From Campylobacter concisus (GTDB lineage: Bacteria; Campylobacterota; Campylobacteria; Campylobacterales; Campylobacteraceae), in NCBI RefSeq assembly GCF_902460845.1, contig NZ_CABPVS010000004.1:245776-309775 (forward strand): DNA of 64,000 bases, written 5' to 3'. The position numbers were made by a program, and so were the translations under genes. This document shows, piece by piece, positions 46,501 to 56,006 of this stretch (its first letter is position 1; every line of letters starts with the position of its first letter). Under the pieces are notes generated by a model. The model searched no databases. It saw only the letters and a program-made list of their open reading frames with translations, and was not told the DNA's origin.

Positions 46501-48187
46501 ATGTATCAATCAGTTTTGTTTTCATGTCATTTAAACGAGTTTCTATATCTTTACCGCTATACTGAGTTCTTAGATATTCTTTTAAGAGCGGGCTTATGTG
46601 TTCATTCCAGAGCCTGCTTATCTCGCTCTTAGTTAATTTCTTTGGTTTTAGAAAGTATGAATGTCCAAGCTCATAGCTGTCATCTAGCCCTAATCCTTTC
46701 TCGCTAGTTATATACTCATTTATATCTTTACAAAGCTTGATATACGTTTCTACATTATCTTCATCCGAATAGCGATCAACTATCACATCATAATTACAAC
46801 TATACTTTTTCCAAACAAATCTTCTTCTAAGTGCCATATCAAAGCTATCTATACTTTTATCTATGTCATTCATCGTACCGATGAAGTATAAATTTTCAGG
46901 CACTCCAAAATAACCTTCGCCTGCTTCATCTACATAAACAGCGTGTTTTTCATTATCCCAAAGCGATGAATTTGCTGTTTTGACTAGCATCCCCTGAAGA
47001 TTGCCTTTTTTGTCAAAGCTTAGTCTTTTATCGTCCTCTAGACACAAAAGTAGCTCACCAAAAACCCTTGAAAGTTCAGCTCTATTTATCTCATCGGCTA
47101 CAAAGTAATATTTTTTGAGTTTTTCTTTGCCATCTTTGCTATCTTGTAAATTTTTAAAAGCATCTATGCACATCTGCTTAAATACGCCGTTTTTTAGCTC
47201 AAATTTCATTGCTCCATTTTCTATGCCAGTTGGCTTTACACCGTCCATGAAGTCCTCATAGCTATAACTTGGATGAAACTGAACTATTTTATATTCATGA
47301 TTTTTCTCTATTAGTTTTCTTGCTTCTATGGTTTGTTTCGTTTGATATGTCTTGCCAGTTCCCGGAGCACCGTAAAGGATGATATTTTTAGACTCAAAGT
47401 CTATGCCGCCACTCCACATATTTTTTACTATATCATCATAAAAGATGTTTTTTTCTTTCAATTCTATTTTGCCCTTCAAATTATTTTCAAGTCCATCTTT
47501 TATCTTTTCTAATTTCTTATCAATATCATCAGCATCATCGCCAGTATCTGTTTTGCAGTATTTACTCTCAAAGGCAGCCACGATAGATTCCTTGTGGGCG
47601 TTGCTGATTATCGGCATATAATATCCTGGCTTAAAAAGATGAAGCAGGGCGTTATACATCGAAGCTGTTTTTTCTTTTTCATTTATCTTAATACTATTTC
47701 CAAGCTCTTTTTTTAGGATGTATATTTCTTTCTCTGTTCTGTCTATTTCTAAATACTTTTCTAAAAATCTTATTATATAGGCAAGCTCAAATGCTTTATT
47801 AATATTATAGTAAGTACCAGCTGTCGCGAATCCAACGAAATTTCCCAAAAACGAATTAGGATCTCCGTGCATCAATTCTTCTTTATTAAAATTCTTTAGA
47901 AAAAATGCAACACTACTTTTTCTATCTGCTGTCTTGGGTGGCAATCTCCAAAGCCAAATGATATTAGCCATAAGGTCTATCACGTCATCACTAGCACCTT
48001 TTAGCTGCTCTTTTATCTTTTCATCAAAATCTTTGTCGCTAGCATCACCTTTTTCTACAAAATTTTTAATTAGAAATTCCACATTAGTTTTATTAAAAAT
48101 TTCTTTGTCTGTAAAAATAGATTTTCTATCTTTGAAAAATATTTCATTAAATTTTTTGAACGCATCTTCATAATTTTCAAATGCCAT
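46481..48187 (-). CDS. mcrB: McrB-like AAA+ GTPase
   Basis: 568 residues. A variable N-terminal specificity part (1-260) contains the DUF3578-free, charged segment that should recognise DNA or another trigger. The AAA+ motor has Walker A YGAPGTGKTYQ near 270, Walker B FVADEINRAELSRVFGE near 365, sensor IGTMNDIDKS and the arginine LRRRFVWKKY, in the McrB branch order. Together with McrC it should restrict DNA, classically methylated or hydroxymethylated DNA. Behind cargo operator 10, which is unusual for such a system. Confidence 0.88.
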   Translation of the reverse strand: MAFENYEDAFKKFNEIFFKDRKSIFTDKEIFNKTNVEFLIKNFVEKGDASDKDFDEKIKEQLKGASDDVIDLMANIIWLWRLPPKTADRKSSVAFFLKNFNKEELMHGDPNSFLGNFVGFATAGTYYNINKAFELAYIIRFLEKYLEIDRTEKEIYILKKELGNSIKINEKEKTASMYNALLHLFKPGYYMPIISNAHKESIVAAFESKYCKTDTGDDADDIDKKLEKIKDGLENNLKGKIELKEKNIFYDDIVKNMWSGGIDFESKNIILYGAPGTGKTYQTKQTIEARKLIEKNHEYKIVQFHPSYSYEDFMDGVKPTGIENGAMKFELKNGVFKQMCIDAFKNLQDSKDGKEKLKKYYFVADEINRAELSRVFGELLLCLEDDKRLSFDKKGNLQGMLVKTANSSLWDNEKHAVYVDEAGEGYFGVPENLYFIGTMNDIDKSIDSFDMALRRRFVWKKYSCNYDVIVDRYSDEDNVETYIKLCKDINEYITSEKGLGLDDSYELGHSYFLKPKKLTKSEISRLWNEHISPLLKEYLRTQYSGKDIETRLNDMKTKLIDTYGNKNK

Positions 48188-48249
48188 TTTTTCTCCTTAA
48201 ATTACGTAGTCTAAATAAAATATATAATGTAATTATTACCTATTTTTCT

Positions 48250-48263
48250 GGACTTTTGATGTC
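48250..48263 (-). promoter_or_regulatory. Cargo operator 10
   Basis: On the minus strand AGACATCAAAAGTCC, 11 nt, TAATAA; ahead of mcrB. Confidence 0.82.
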
Positions 48264-48471
48264 TTATTTTATACTAAAATCAAAAATTTGTTGAGCCATT
48301 TTATTTAAATATAGATTAAACAAAACATAATAATCATTTATGGAAAAAGTAAAGTGAGTAATAAATTATTATCAATAAAGTATGTTAGTCTTCCTATAAG
48401 TTGCCAGTAAAAAATAGTTTTATGGGTAGATATTTTTATTTTTAGCAAATTTCCTAAATTTTTATCATTAT

Positions 48472-48487
48472 GGACATAAAAATGTCT
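48472..48487 (+). promoter_or_regulatory. Cargo operator 11
   Basis: GGACATAAAAATGTCT, 11 nt, TAAAAT (48499-48504). It covers the ATGs that might be taken as the AAA gene start, so that start must lie downstream. Confidence 0.86.
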
Positions 48488-48535
48488 TTTATGCCGAGTA
48501 AAATAGCTTCAAACAAAAAGCAAAAGGAGCTTGTC

Positions 48536-50551
48536 GTGGAAAAAGAGATTTTTTACGTAGATAGCGAGATATATGAGCTTGCAACACTTTGGACGCTTCG
48601 TGCTATTTTTGATCTCGGAGGAGAAAGAGAATTGCTAAGAAGCGGATGTGACGATGTTTTAGAGTTTTTGGGTATCGAGTCAAAAGAGCCCAAAAAAGAA
48701 GAGATCCAAAATCTTAAAAACAAACTTGAAATTCTTGAAAAAAGTCAAATTTCATGTGAGATAAAAGATTTTGAACACAACCTAAATTTACTTCAAGCAA
48801 ATTTAGGTCTAAATAGTGCCGAGAGAGATATTTTGAGATTTGTTGCGATCATGTACAACTACGAAGTGATATCTAATGCTTGCAGTTTACTAGGAGATCT
48901 AAACAACATACAAGCCACAAAAGCCATCTCAAAGATACTAAATTTACGTTTCGGCGATGTTCAAAAAGCCTTTAGAAAAGATGGAATCTTTGCCAAGACT
49001 TCGATTATAAAGCTAGAAAATAATGTGCATAACCTAAAATTTAAAATCGATGTCATAAACAATAACTTTATGTGTGATTTGTTTGTTAAATGCGAAAGCA
49101 TGGACGAGATATTTGAAAGCTCGATAAAGCCATGTAGCAAGACAAATTTGACCACAAAAAACTACCCACACATAAAAGAAGATGTGAAAATCTTACTTTC
49201 GTTTTTAAAAAGTGTCGTTAGTAAAAAACAAAAAGGAGTAAATGTACTCCTATATGGCTCAGCAGGAACTGGTAAAACTGAGCTTAGCAAAGTGATAGCT
49301 AGTGAGCTAAATTTGAAGCTTTATGAAGTAGCTTATGATGACGGAGATGGATATGCAAATGAGCATCAAAGGATAAGATCGTATTGTCTTGCACAAAATG
49401 TATTATCAGCTGGATCAAATTTGCTGATGTATGATGAAGCAGAAGATATATTTAACACAAATAATGACGAAAAAAGACAGTATGGTAAAGCCTTTATAAA
49501 TAGATCTCTTGAGACTAATGAGCTGCCTACCATTTGGATAACTAACAATATCTGCTGTATGGATGAAGCAGTAGTTAGAAGATTTAATTTAGCCATAGAG
49601 ATAGGCATACCAACTGAAGATGTAAGAGCAAAGATCATAAAAAAATATAGTGAAAATTTGATAGATAATAATCTCGTAAAAAAGCTAGCTAAAAATGACT
49701 TTATAGCTCCAGGACTCATCAGTAATGCGAGCGCAGTAGTATCAAATTTAAACATAAAGGACAAAAATAAAGCCTTTGAGAGAGTAATAAACAACACTTT
49801 AAAAGCACAAGGTTACGAAGAGATAAGAGATTACAATCCAAGAGATGATCTGCCAAGTAGCTACGATCCAAATTTTGTAAACTCAGACTGCGATCTAAAC
49901 GAGCTAATGCAAGGCATAAAAATAAGCAAAAATGCTAGAATTTGTCTTTATGGTGTGCCTGGAACTGGCAAAAGTGCTTACGCTAAATTTATCGCTAAAA
50001 GTCTTAAAAAGCCAATCATTATTAAAAAAGGAAGCGATCTTTTATCTATGTTTGTAGGATGGACTGAGAAAAATATAGCATTAGCCTTCAAAGAAGCCAA
50101 AGAAAAACATGCTGTGCTAGTCTTTGACGAAGTAGATAGCTTTTTGCAAGATAGAAGTATGGCTGCAAGAAGCTGGGAAGTAACCCAAGTGAATGAGATG
50201 CTTGTACAAATGGAGAGCTTTGATGGCATCTTTATCGCTACGACGAATTTGATCGATAATCTTGATAAAGCCTGTCTTAGAAGATTTGATCTAAAGCTTG
50301 AGTTTGGATATTTATTGCCAGAGCAAGCGCAAAATTTATTTAAAAAAGAGTGTGCGCTGCTAAAGGTCAAATTTGATGAAAACGCAGCCAAAAAAGTTTC
50401 AAATTTAGGCTTGCTAACGCCTGGAGACTTTGCCAGTGTGAGAAGACAAGCTAAATTTAGACCTATAAAAAATGGCGACGACTTTTGTCATAGACTTGAG
50501 CTTGAAGTTACACTAAAAAATAAAGAAAAGAGTGTGAAAATAGGGTTTTAG
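48536..50551 (+). CDS. Tandem AAA+ ATPase
   Basis: 671 residues from GTG at 48536, six bases after AAAAGGAG. Two AAA+ modules: the first with LYGSAGTGKTELSK near 240 and MYDEAEDIF near 300; the second with LYGVPGTGKSAYAK near 467, VFDEVDSFLQDR near 530 and ATTNLIDNLDKACLRRFD near 570. The first 200 residues are helical and unassigned. The double motor resembles Cdc48/FtsH-type remodellers but lacks their N domains. It probably powers an unfoldase or an assembly step of the cargo system. In-frame ATGs further upstream fall inside the operator and -10. Confidence 0.82.
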   Translation: MEKEIFYVDSEIYELATLWTLRAIFDLGGERELLRSGCDDVLEFLGIESKEPKKEEIQNLKNKLEILEKSQISCEIKDFEHNLNLLQANLGLNSAERDILRFVAIMYNYEVISNACSLLGDLNNIQATKAISKILNLRFGDVQKAFRKDGIFAKTSIIKLENNVHNLKFKIDVINNNFMCDLFVKCESMDEIFESSIKPCSKTNLTTKNYPHIKEDVKILLSFLKSVVSKKQKGVNVLLYGSAGTGKTELSKVIASELNLKLYEVAYDDGDGYANEHQRIRSYCLAQNVLSAGSNLLMYDEAEDIFNTNNDEKRQYGKAFINRSLETNELPTIWITNNICCMDEAVVRRFNLAIEIGIPTEDVRAKIIKKYSENLIDNNLVKKLAKNDFIAPGLISNASAVVSNLNIKDKNKAFERVINNTLKAQGYEEIRDYNPRDDLPSSYDPNFVNSDCDLNELMQGIKISKNARICLYGVPGTGKSAYAKFIAKSLKKPIIIKKGSDLLSMFVGWTEKNIALAFKEAKEKHAVLVFDEVDSFLQDRSMAARSWEVTQVNEMLVQMESFDGIFIATTNLIDNLDKACLRRFDLKLEFGYLLPEQAQNLFKKECALLKVKFDENAAKKVSNLGLLTPGDFASVRRQAKFRPIKNGDDFCHRLELEVTLKNKEKSVKIGF

Positions 50552-50564
50552 GGACTATCCCTAA

Positions 50565-50606
50565 CGAGGTATTTTTGTCTGACTTGTCAGACAAAAAGTA
50601 TCCTCG
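50565..50606. terminator. Long hairpin with half-site-like arms
   Basis: TTTTTGTCTGAC/GTCAGACAAAAA (12-bp stem, TT loop) flanked by CGAGG/CCTCG. It follows the AAA gene by 14 bp and probably ends transcription, though the T-run is within the stem. The arms contain TGTC and GACA in the reverse order of the cargo operators. Confidence 0.6.
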
Positions 50607-50662
50607 CCCAACTATGAAAATTTGGTTTTAATGGCATAATTTATTATTTGAATTAATAGGCA

Positions 50663-50750
50663 GATCGTGCATATATCTAAGATTAAATTAATAATAACCT
50701 CACTATACTTCTCGTGCAGATTGTGCATATAAATAAGATTTAATTAAGGT
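50663..50750 (+). repeat. Two direct repeats before the HipA-like gene
   Basis: Two copies of about 30 bp (GCAGAT-GTGCATATA-TAAGATT-AATTAA with a few changes), one starting near 50662 and one near 50717. They lie directly ahead of the ATG and are probably the binding sites for the gene's own HTH domain. Confidence 0.65.
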
Positions 50751-50757
50751 TATTAAG

Positions 50758-52341
50758 ATGAACCAAGTAACGTTAGAAATAGTCAAAATTTTAAAAAATA
50801 GCAAAACTTTGCTTGCAAGAACGCAGATAGAAAATGGTGTAGAACGAGCATCAAAAAGAACCGTCCAAAATGAGCTAAAAAAGCTAAGCGAGCTAAAGCG
50901 AATAAGGGTAGTAGGGCAGGCCTCAAGCACGGCTTATGAAATTTCTAACGAGTATTCTCATTTTGAAAATCGCCTTTTTATTTATCAAAATCAAGTTTTA
51001 GTAGGCTATTTGGGCTATGACTACGAGAACTACTATTTTGTGTATGATACAGATTTTTTGCTTGGCGATAGGTATGGAGTTAAATTTGAGATGCCGATTG
51101 ATTTTAAAATTTATACAAGCAAAAGCTGTTTTGTGGACTTTGAGGAGTCTCTTCCAGAGGGAATAGATAGAAAAATTTTAATAGATAAGGCCGGCAACGC
51201 TACGGAGTTTTTCTTGCTGCTACATAATGATTATAGCAAGAACGATCTTGTGTTTTCGACTAGTGCTTTAGAATTTAATCGCGAGATAAAACCTCAAAGC
51301 TATCTTTCCCAAAAGGCCAAAATTTTAGGAGCTAATACTTTTCCCAATATTTTAAAATACGATGTTGATATAGACGATGTTTCGCTTTTTCCTGGCAAAT
51401 TTATGAGCGATAGCGAGGAGATAAAGCACGTAAGGACTATGAGTTTGTCTGGATATCAACATAAGCTTCAAGTGATCGTTGAAAATAATGCTATAAAGGT
51501 AGCTAGCGATAAAGACAACGCGATGTTTTTTATTAAGCCCTACGATACACTCAAAGCCGATGAAAACAGTGACTACTATTTTCCGCATATTGCTATAAAC
51601 GAGCATTTACACATGAGCTTTGCAAAAAATGAGCTAGGATTTGACGTACCTATGAGCGGAGTCTTTAAAAGAGATCAGGACAAAGAGTATCACTACTTTA
51701 TCAAATACTTCGATAGAATTGGAGCTTATAAATTTCAGCGAAAAGAGTTTTCTACGTTTATGGGACTAAATAGCGAGGATAAATATAAAGCCTCGTCTGA
51801 AAAACTCTTTGATATGGCAGCCAAGATACTACCAAGTAGCGAAGATAGGCTTAGAATGATAGAGTACTATTTTTACTCGTTTCTTATTAGACATGAGGAT
51901 ATGCATACTAAAAACATATCGGTTATCTATGATAATGGTAAAATTTTACTGGCTCCTCTTTATGATATTGCCTGCACTGGTTTTTACGAAGGTATCAAAA
52001 ACTACGAATCGCATTTGAGTATAAACGGCAAGCAGACCAATATCAGATATAGCGACTTTATAGAAATAGTAAAAAGAGCTAAAGTTGATAGAGTTATGTT
52101 CAACGAGTCGGTAAAAAGTATAGTAGAAGTCTATATAAAAAAGATGCCAAAGTATATAAAAAAGCTAGAAAAGCTTGATGGGCTAGACTTTTACAAAAAA
52201 GATAGAGCCAATGCCGAAGACAAAAGAGTCAAAATAAAATCCAAAACTACGCTTGCGGAAGTAATGATGGAGCATTTTGAGCAAAGGTGCGAGACCCTAA
52301 AAAGAAATGGATGGTTTGAAAAGTTGGGGATAAAGACATAA
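50758..52341 (+). CDS. HipA-like kinase with fused N-terminal HTH
   Basis: 527 residues. Residues 1-65 (RTQIENGVERASKRTVQNELKKL) are a winged HTH, replacing the separate HipB partner. The rest is a HipA-type Ser/Thr kinase: LSGYQHKLQV near 231-240 (nucleotide loop), HEDMHTKNISV near 379-389 (catalytic HxDxHxxN), and APLYDIACT near 400 (metal DxD/DFG-like region). HipA kinases phosphorylate aminoacyl-tRNA synthetases and stop growth. A one-chain form with repeats upstream suggests it represses itself. It lies outside the cargo-operator set. Confidence 0.82.
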   Translation: MNQVTLEIVKILKNSKTLLARTQIENGVERASKRTVQNELKKLSELKRIRVVGQASSTAYEISNEYSHFENRLFIYQNQVLVGYLGYDYENYYFVYDTDFLLGDRYGVKFEMPIDFKIYTSKSCFVDFEESLPEGIDRKILIDKAGNATEFFLLLHNDYSKNDLVFSTSALEFNREIKPQSYLSQKAKILGANTFPNILKYDVDIDDVSLFPGKFMSDSEEIKHVRTMSLSGYQHKLQVIVENNAIKVASDKDNAMFFIKPYDTLKADENSDYYFPHIAINEHLHMSFAKNELGFDVPMSGVFKRDQDKEYHYFIKYFDRIGAYKFQRKEFSTFMGLNSEDKYKASSEKLFDMAAKILPSSEDRLRMIEYYFYSFLIRHEDMHTKNISVIYDNGKILLAPLYDIACTGFYEGIKNYESHLSINGKQTNIRYSDFIEIVKRAKVDRVMFNESVKSIVEVYIKKMPKYIKKLEKLDGLDFYKKDRANAEDKRVKIKSKTTLAEVMMEHFEQRCETLKRNGWFEKLGIKT

Positions 52342-52384
52342 GGCTTGATATAAAGATTGTTAAACAAAAAGTATGTATTAACTC

Positions 52385-53528
52385 TTATTTGTAAAGTTTT
52401 TTAACCATCTCCTTCCCGCTATCAGGCATTAGCTTTGCATATCTTAGGGTGTGATTGATATCCGAGTGATTCATTAGCTTTTTTTATCGTTAGTATCGGA
52501 GTGCCGGCTATGGCTAGATGAGAGGCGAAAGTATGCCTTAGCGTGTGTATTACGACTCTATTTGCGCTATCCTCTGGTGCAAGCCCATCATTAAAGAGTT
52601 TGTTTAATAGATGTTGCAAAACGTTTTGGAGGGTAGCGTAGGGTTTATCGACAAGAGCGTCATTTGGCGAAATTTTCGTGTAAATTTTATTTATCAACAC
52701 TAGTACTTCATCGCTTAAAAATCCCGTATATCTTTTATTTTCTGGATTTTTGCTTTTAAAATCAGTTAAATTTACGCTCATATTTGAAAGCGAGACATCC
52801 TTTTTTTTGATATTAAGAATGCTGTCTAGTCTAGCACCGGTGCATAAAGCAAGCTCTACGAATAACTCTAGCGCAAAATCTCCTTTGTCGGCTAACTCTT
52901 TGCGCAAAAGCTCGATTTCTACTAGTTCTAAAAATCTCTCTCGTTTATTATCTGGTTTTTTGATCTCTATATCAAATGGGCTAAGATGAGATATAAGTTT
53001 TTGTCTTATAGCGTAGTTAAAAATCGTTCTTATTATGCCCATGATAGCGTTTGTACGCGACTGTGATAGCTTGCGGCCGGTTCTACTAGACACTGTTTCC
53101 TTTATGTTTTTAAAATGCTCTTGTATCATCTCGGAGCTTATCAAGCTAGTAGCGATACTTCCGAATTTACTTTTATGATACTGCTCGTACATGCAGATTT
53201 GCTCTTTAATGTTTTCCATTTTATCTGGCGTTTGTTCTAATTTATAATCAAAAAATGCTTTTGCTATGTCATCAAACTTTAAGCTACTTTTAGCAAGCTG
53301 CTTCTTGGCTACGCTATCTGGCAGTTCGCCGTTTCTCTTTTTGGTATCATATTCCTTCTTTTTATTATAGGCGTAGGTTACGTTTACGCCTTCTGATTTT
53401 GAACCTACTTTTATATCTTTGCCGTCTAGCCTTACGTAAAAAATCATATCGTTATTTTCGGAAATATAAATTCTAACTCCCGGATATTTATTTGTATTTG
53501 CAAATTTATTATAAGACATTAAAGCCAT
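52385..53528 (-). pseudogene. Tyrosine integrase with a frameshift before the catalytic Tyr
   Basis: Reading in from the right end. The N-terminal arm and SAM-like core domains are followed by the catalytic Arg in CTGARLDSIL and HTLRHTFASHLAIAG (HxxR). At the A7 tract (52489-52495) the frame shifts by one base. The original frame would give KLMNHSDINHTLRYAKLMP with the final His and Tyr nucleophile, then end at 52385; the actual frame ends in KANESLGYQ...KANA. One A fewer restores 380 residues. As it stands the enzyme lacks its nucleophile. The start is the ATG at 53528 after AAAAAGGATAAA, not the earlier in-frame Met. Confidence 0.85.
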
Positions 53529-53559
53529 TTTATTTTTATCCTTTTTTAGAAAATATTGG

Positions 53560-53584
53560 GTATTTTTCCCCTTTATTTCCCCTC
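53560..53584. repeat. Inner direct repeat, right copy
   Basis: 25 bp identical to 29136-29160 with two TTTCCCC units; a candidate integrase arm site between int and attR. Confidence 0.75.
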
Positions 53585-53712
53585 TGTTTTTAGAAAAATG
53601 CATAATATTTTAGAATAACTTAGAATAAGTTTAACTACTTAAATAGCCTATTTTAGGTATTTTTGTAGCATTTTAGAGATATTTAAAATGCTTTAAGAAA
53701 TAGTATTATACA

Positions 53713-53732
53713 AACCCAGCATCCGGAGCCAT
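53713..53732. repeat. attR core / left junction of element 2
   Basis: A 20-bp copy of the tRNA-Asn 3' end, without the rest of the tRNA. It is followed by a leader similar to that at 29065, so it also marks the left end of the second element. Confidence 0.92.
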
Positions 53733-54066
53733 ATGTACTCAAAAATCTCTTTAAACCCCGATTTTACCGATATTTCAAGAGCTTTAAGTTTTCTTAGTTT
53801 TATAAAATTTGTTCCCTATTTGTTCCCGAATTTTTTTAATATTCCAATTTCTTACCAAGCTTTCTAAGTTAATCTAAGATACCTTATTTTTATTTTTAAA
53901 AATAAGAAAATAGTTTTTTACTCTCGACTACTCTAAAATACTCTAAAGAACCATAGGGTATTAAAAATTTTTTGAAAATTACTTAAAAATCATTCAAAAA
54001 TGCAAAAGTAAACAAAAAGTTGCTGTAATTAGTTATGTAAGAACTAAGCAAAAGGAGAAAAATAAT

Positions 54067-54333
54067 ATGCTTAATGAATTATATAACGACCTAGAATACA
54101 AAACGCTTCTTGAGTACATATCTAGCCAATATAAAGAAAAGGTGGTTTTAGACAGAAAGCAAACCGCAGCGGTTCTTGGTATTGGTATATCCACTCTTGA
54201 TCTTCGCATATCGCAGGGTAGGAATATCCCACGTTATATCAAAATGGGAGATGCAAAGAATTCTCGCATAGCGTTTGCGATAACGGATATTGCAGCTTAT
54301 ATTTTTCAAAAAAGGGTTAAAACATGCTCTTAA
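54067..54333 (+). CDS. Small HTH protein, homologue of the 29391 product
   Basis: 88 residues. DRKQTAAVLGIGISTLDLRI then QGRNIPRYIKMGDAKNSRIAF matches the first element's protein over about 40 residues. A winged-helix excisionase or regulator. It appears intact and may outlast the rest of the decayed element. Confidence 0.72.
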   Translation: MLNELYNDLEYKTLLEYISSQYKEKVVLDRKQTAAVLGIGISTLDLRISQGRNIPRYIKMGDAKNSRIAFAITDIAAYIFQKRVKTCS

Positions 54334-54367
54334 TTTCTATAGTAGATAATAAAGAAAAGGATCAAAA

Positions 54368-56006
54368 ATGAGTAATGCTCTTCAAATAGGCGGACACAGC
54401 CTAGTTCTTTGTGTAAGAAGCGAATTCTTGACGCTCAAAAAGGCTATTATAAGGTATGAGCACAATGTTAGAGAGGTTAAGCACGCCTCTAAGATCGGAT
54501 ATCTTAGGGGTAACAGCCGAAATAATAGATACATAGTGCTTAGCGAGTATAACGACAACAGCCACATGCGAGAGATCGCAGCCGGAGATAAAGAATTTAG
54601 TGATAAGAAATATATAAAAGTGCTTTTGAGAAAATATCACGAAAAGATGAAAGTCGACTACGAAGCCCAAACAAAAATTTACAAAAACGGTAAAGTAGTG
54701 AAAAATCATTGGCGAGAAAACATGGTAGGATTTTCAGAGGTAGTTATTAGCTTTGGTACAGAGCGTCCAAAAGACCTCAAAGAAGGACTAAACCAAACCG
54801 AAGTTAATTTTATTAATGCTCAAGTTTCGCTTGACAGAGTTCTTAAATTTGCGAGATCGTACTGTGCCAAATACGGCGTTAAATGCCTGCTAATCGCTGA
54901 GCATAACGACGAAAAGACCAAGCATTATCAGCTTATTTTTACCAATTACCAATTTGAAAATCACAAAAACCTTAGATTTGACGGCAAGGGCGAAACGTTA
55001 AAATTCGGTAGAAGTATGTAAGAAATGGGCGGAATAGTATTTGACGGTATTGCTCTACGCGGCGAGATCGGCAGTAAGGCAAAAACATAAGAATTTAAAA
55101 CAAATGCACAAAACCGAAAAAGAGTATAGTACTGAGCAAGAGTTTAAAAATAAAATTAGACAATCTATAATCGATGAAGCAAGAAAGTATATAAAAAAGA
55201 AAGAGTCTATGTTTGGCAAAGATTATTTTAGACTGAAAATTGGGGACGATAAGGCTTTTGTAACGAGTCTTGCGAATTTAGTATTAGAAAAAATGCAAGA
55301 TAATATAAACATAATTGCCGACGGAGAACTAAAACAAAGGGTTTACGAGCTAACGAATCAACTAATAAACAAGGGTGAGATAATTGCAAAAAATAACGAG
55401 CTGGATCAGTCCAACGAAAATCTAATCCAAGAAAATAAAAAGCTAAAAGAGATAAACGCAAATCTAAATAATCAAGATGAAGTTATAAAAGATAGAAATT
55501 TGCAAATAAGCAACCTCTCGGCCGAGCTAATTCAAAAAGAAGATGAAAACAATAAGCTAAAAAGCAGATTAGAAAATATTGAAGCTGACATAGTGCAAAT
55601 AAATAAACTAAAACAAAAAGCCGATCAAAGCGATGCCCTACAAAGCAAGCTCGATAAAGCTAATGCAGATCTAGAAAACAAAGAAAAAACAAATCAATCT
55701 TTGAAACAAAGAAACGATGACCTTGAGGCATCGCTAAGTAACGAGAATGCCTTAAAGGAAGATAATGATAGTAAACGACTACAAATCGTTAAACTACAAA
55801 CTTCCGTAAATGGCAAAGATCAAAGAATATCCGAACTGAAAGGAGAAGTAAAAAACAAAGACGAAACGATAGAAAATTTACAGAATAAGTTATCTATATT
55901 AGAAAGCTTTAAAACGAAGGTTATTAATTTTATCTCAAAAATAAGCAATTTAATACCGAATTTTAATAAGCTGCTAGATGATGGGCCTGCGGAGATAAAA
56001 AAATGA
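54368..56006 (+). pseudogene. MobV-like relaxase, broken by a stop and a frameshift
   Basis: The first part (to TAA at 55019-55021) has YEHNVREV near the start and EHNDEKTKHYQLIF near the end, the HxDExxxH-type metal motif of MobV/Pre relaxases. Past the stop the same frame continues EMGGIVFDGIALRGEIGSKAKT. It then meets a second stop, whereas the next frame from about 55088 gives HKNLKQMHKTEKEYS and a long coiled coil to 56006. CAA to TAA would explain the first lesion; one extra A in the A-tract at 55081-55085 the second. The gene is decayed. oriT should lie upstream. Confidence 0.8.

Larger units (their letters stand above)
48188..48535. other. Divergent regulatory region mcrB / tandem AAA gene
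   Basis: No gene. It holds operator 10 (mcrB, minus strand) and operator 11 (AAA gene, plus strand), about 210 bp apart; between them the sequence is AT-rich with no feature I recognise. Confidence 0.6.
53529..54066. other. Junction of the two elements
   Basis: No gene. It contains the inner repeat (53560-53584), attR (53713-53732), and a stretch resembling the left leader of element 1, with a degenerate TTCCC-rich repeat near 53810-53830. AAAAGGAG before 54067 is the ribosome binding site of the second HTH gene. Confidence 0.65.

Noticed and set aside
32227-48487. The operators as SOS/LexA boxes
   Set aside because: The spacing and bases do not match the E. coli CTG-N10-CAG form, and Campylobacter is generally held to lack LexA; the resident WYL protein is a nearer candidate.
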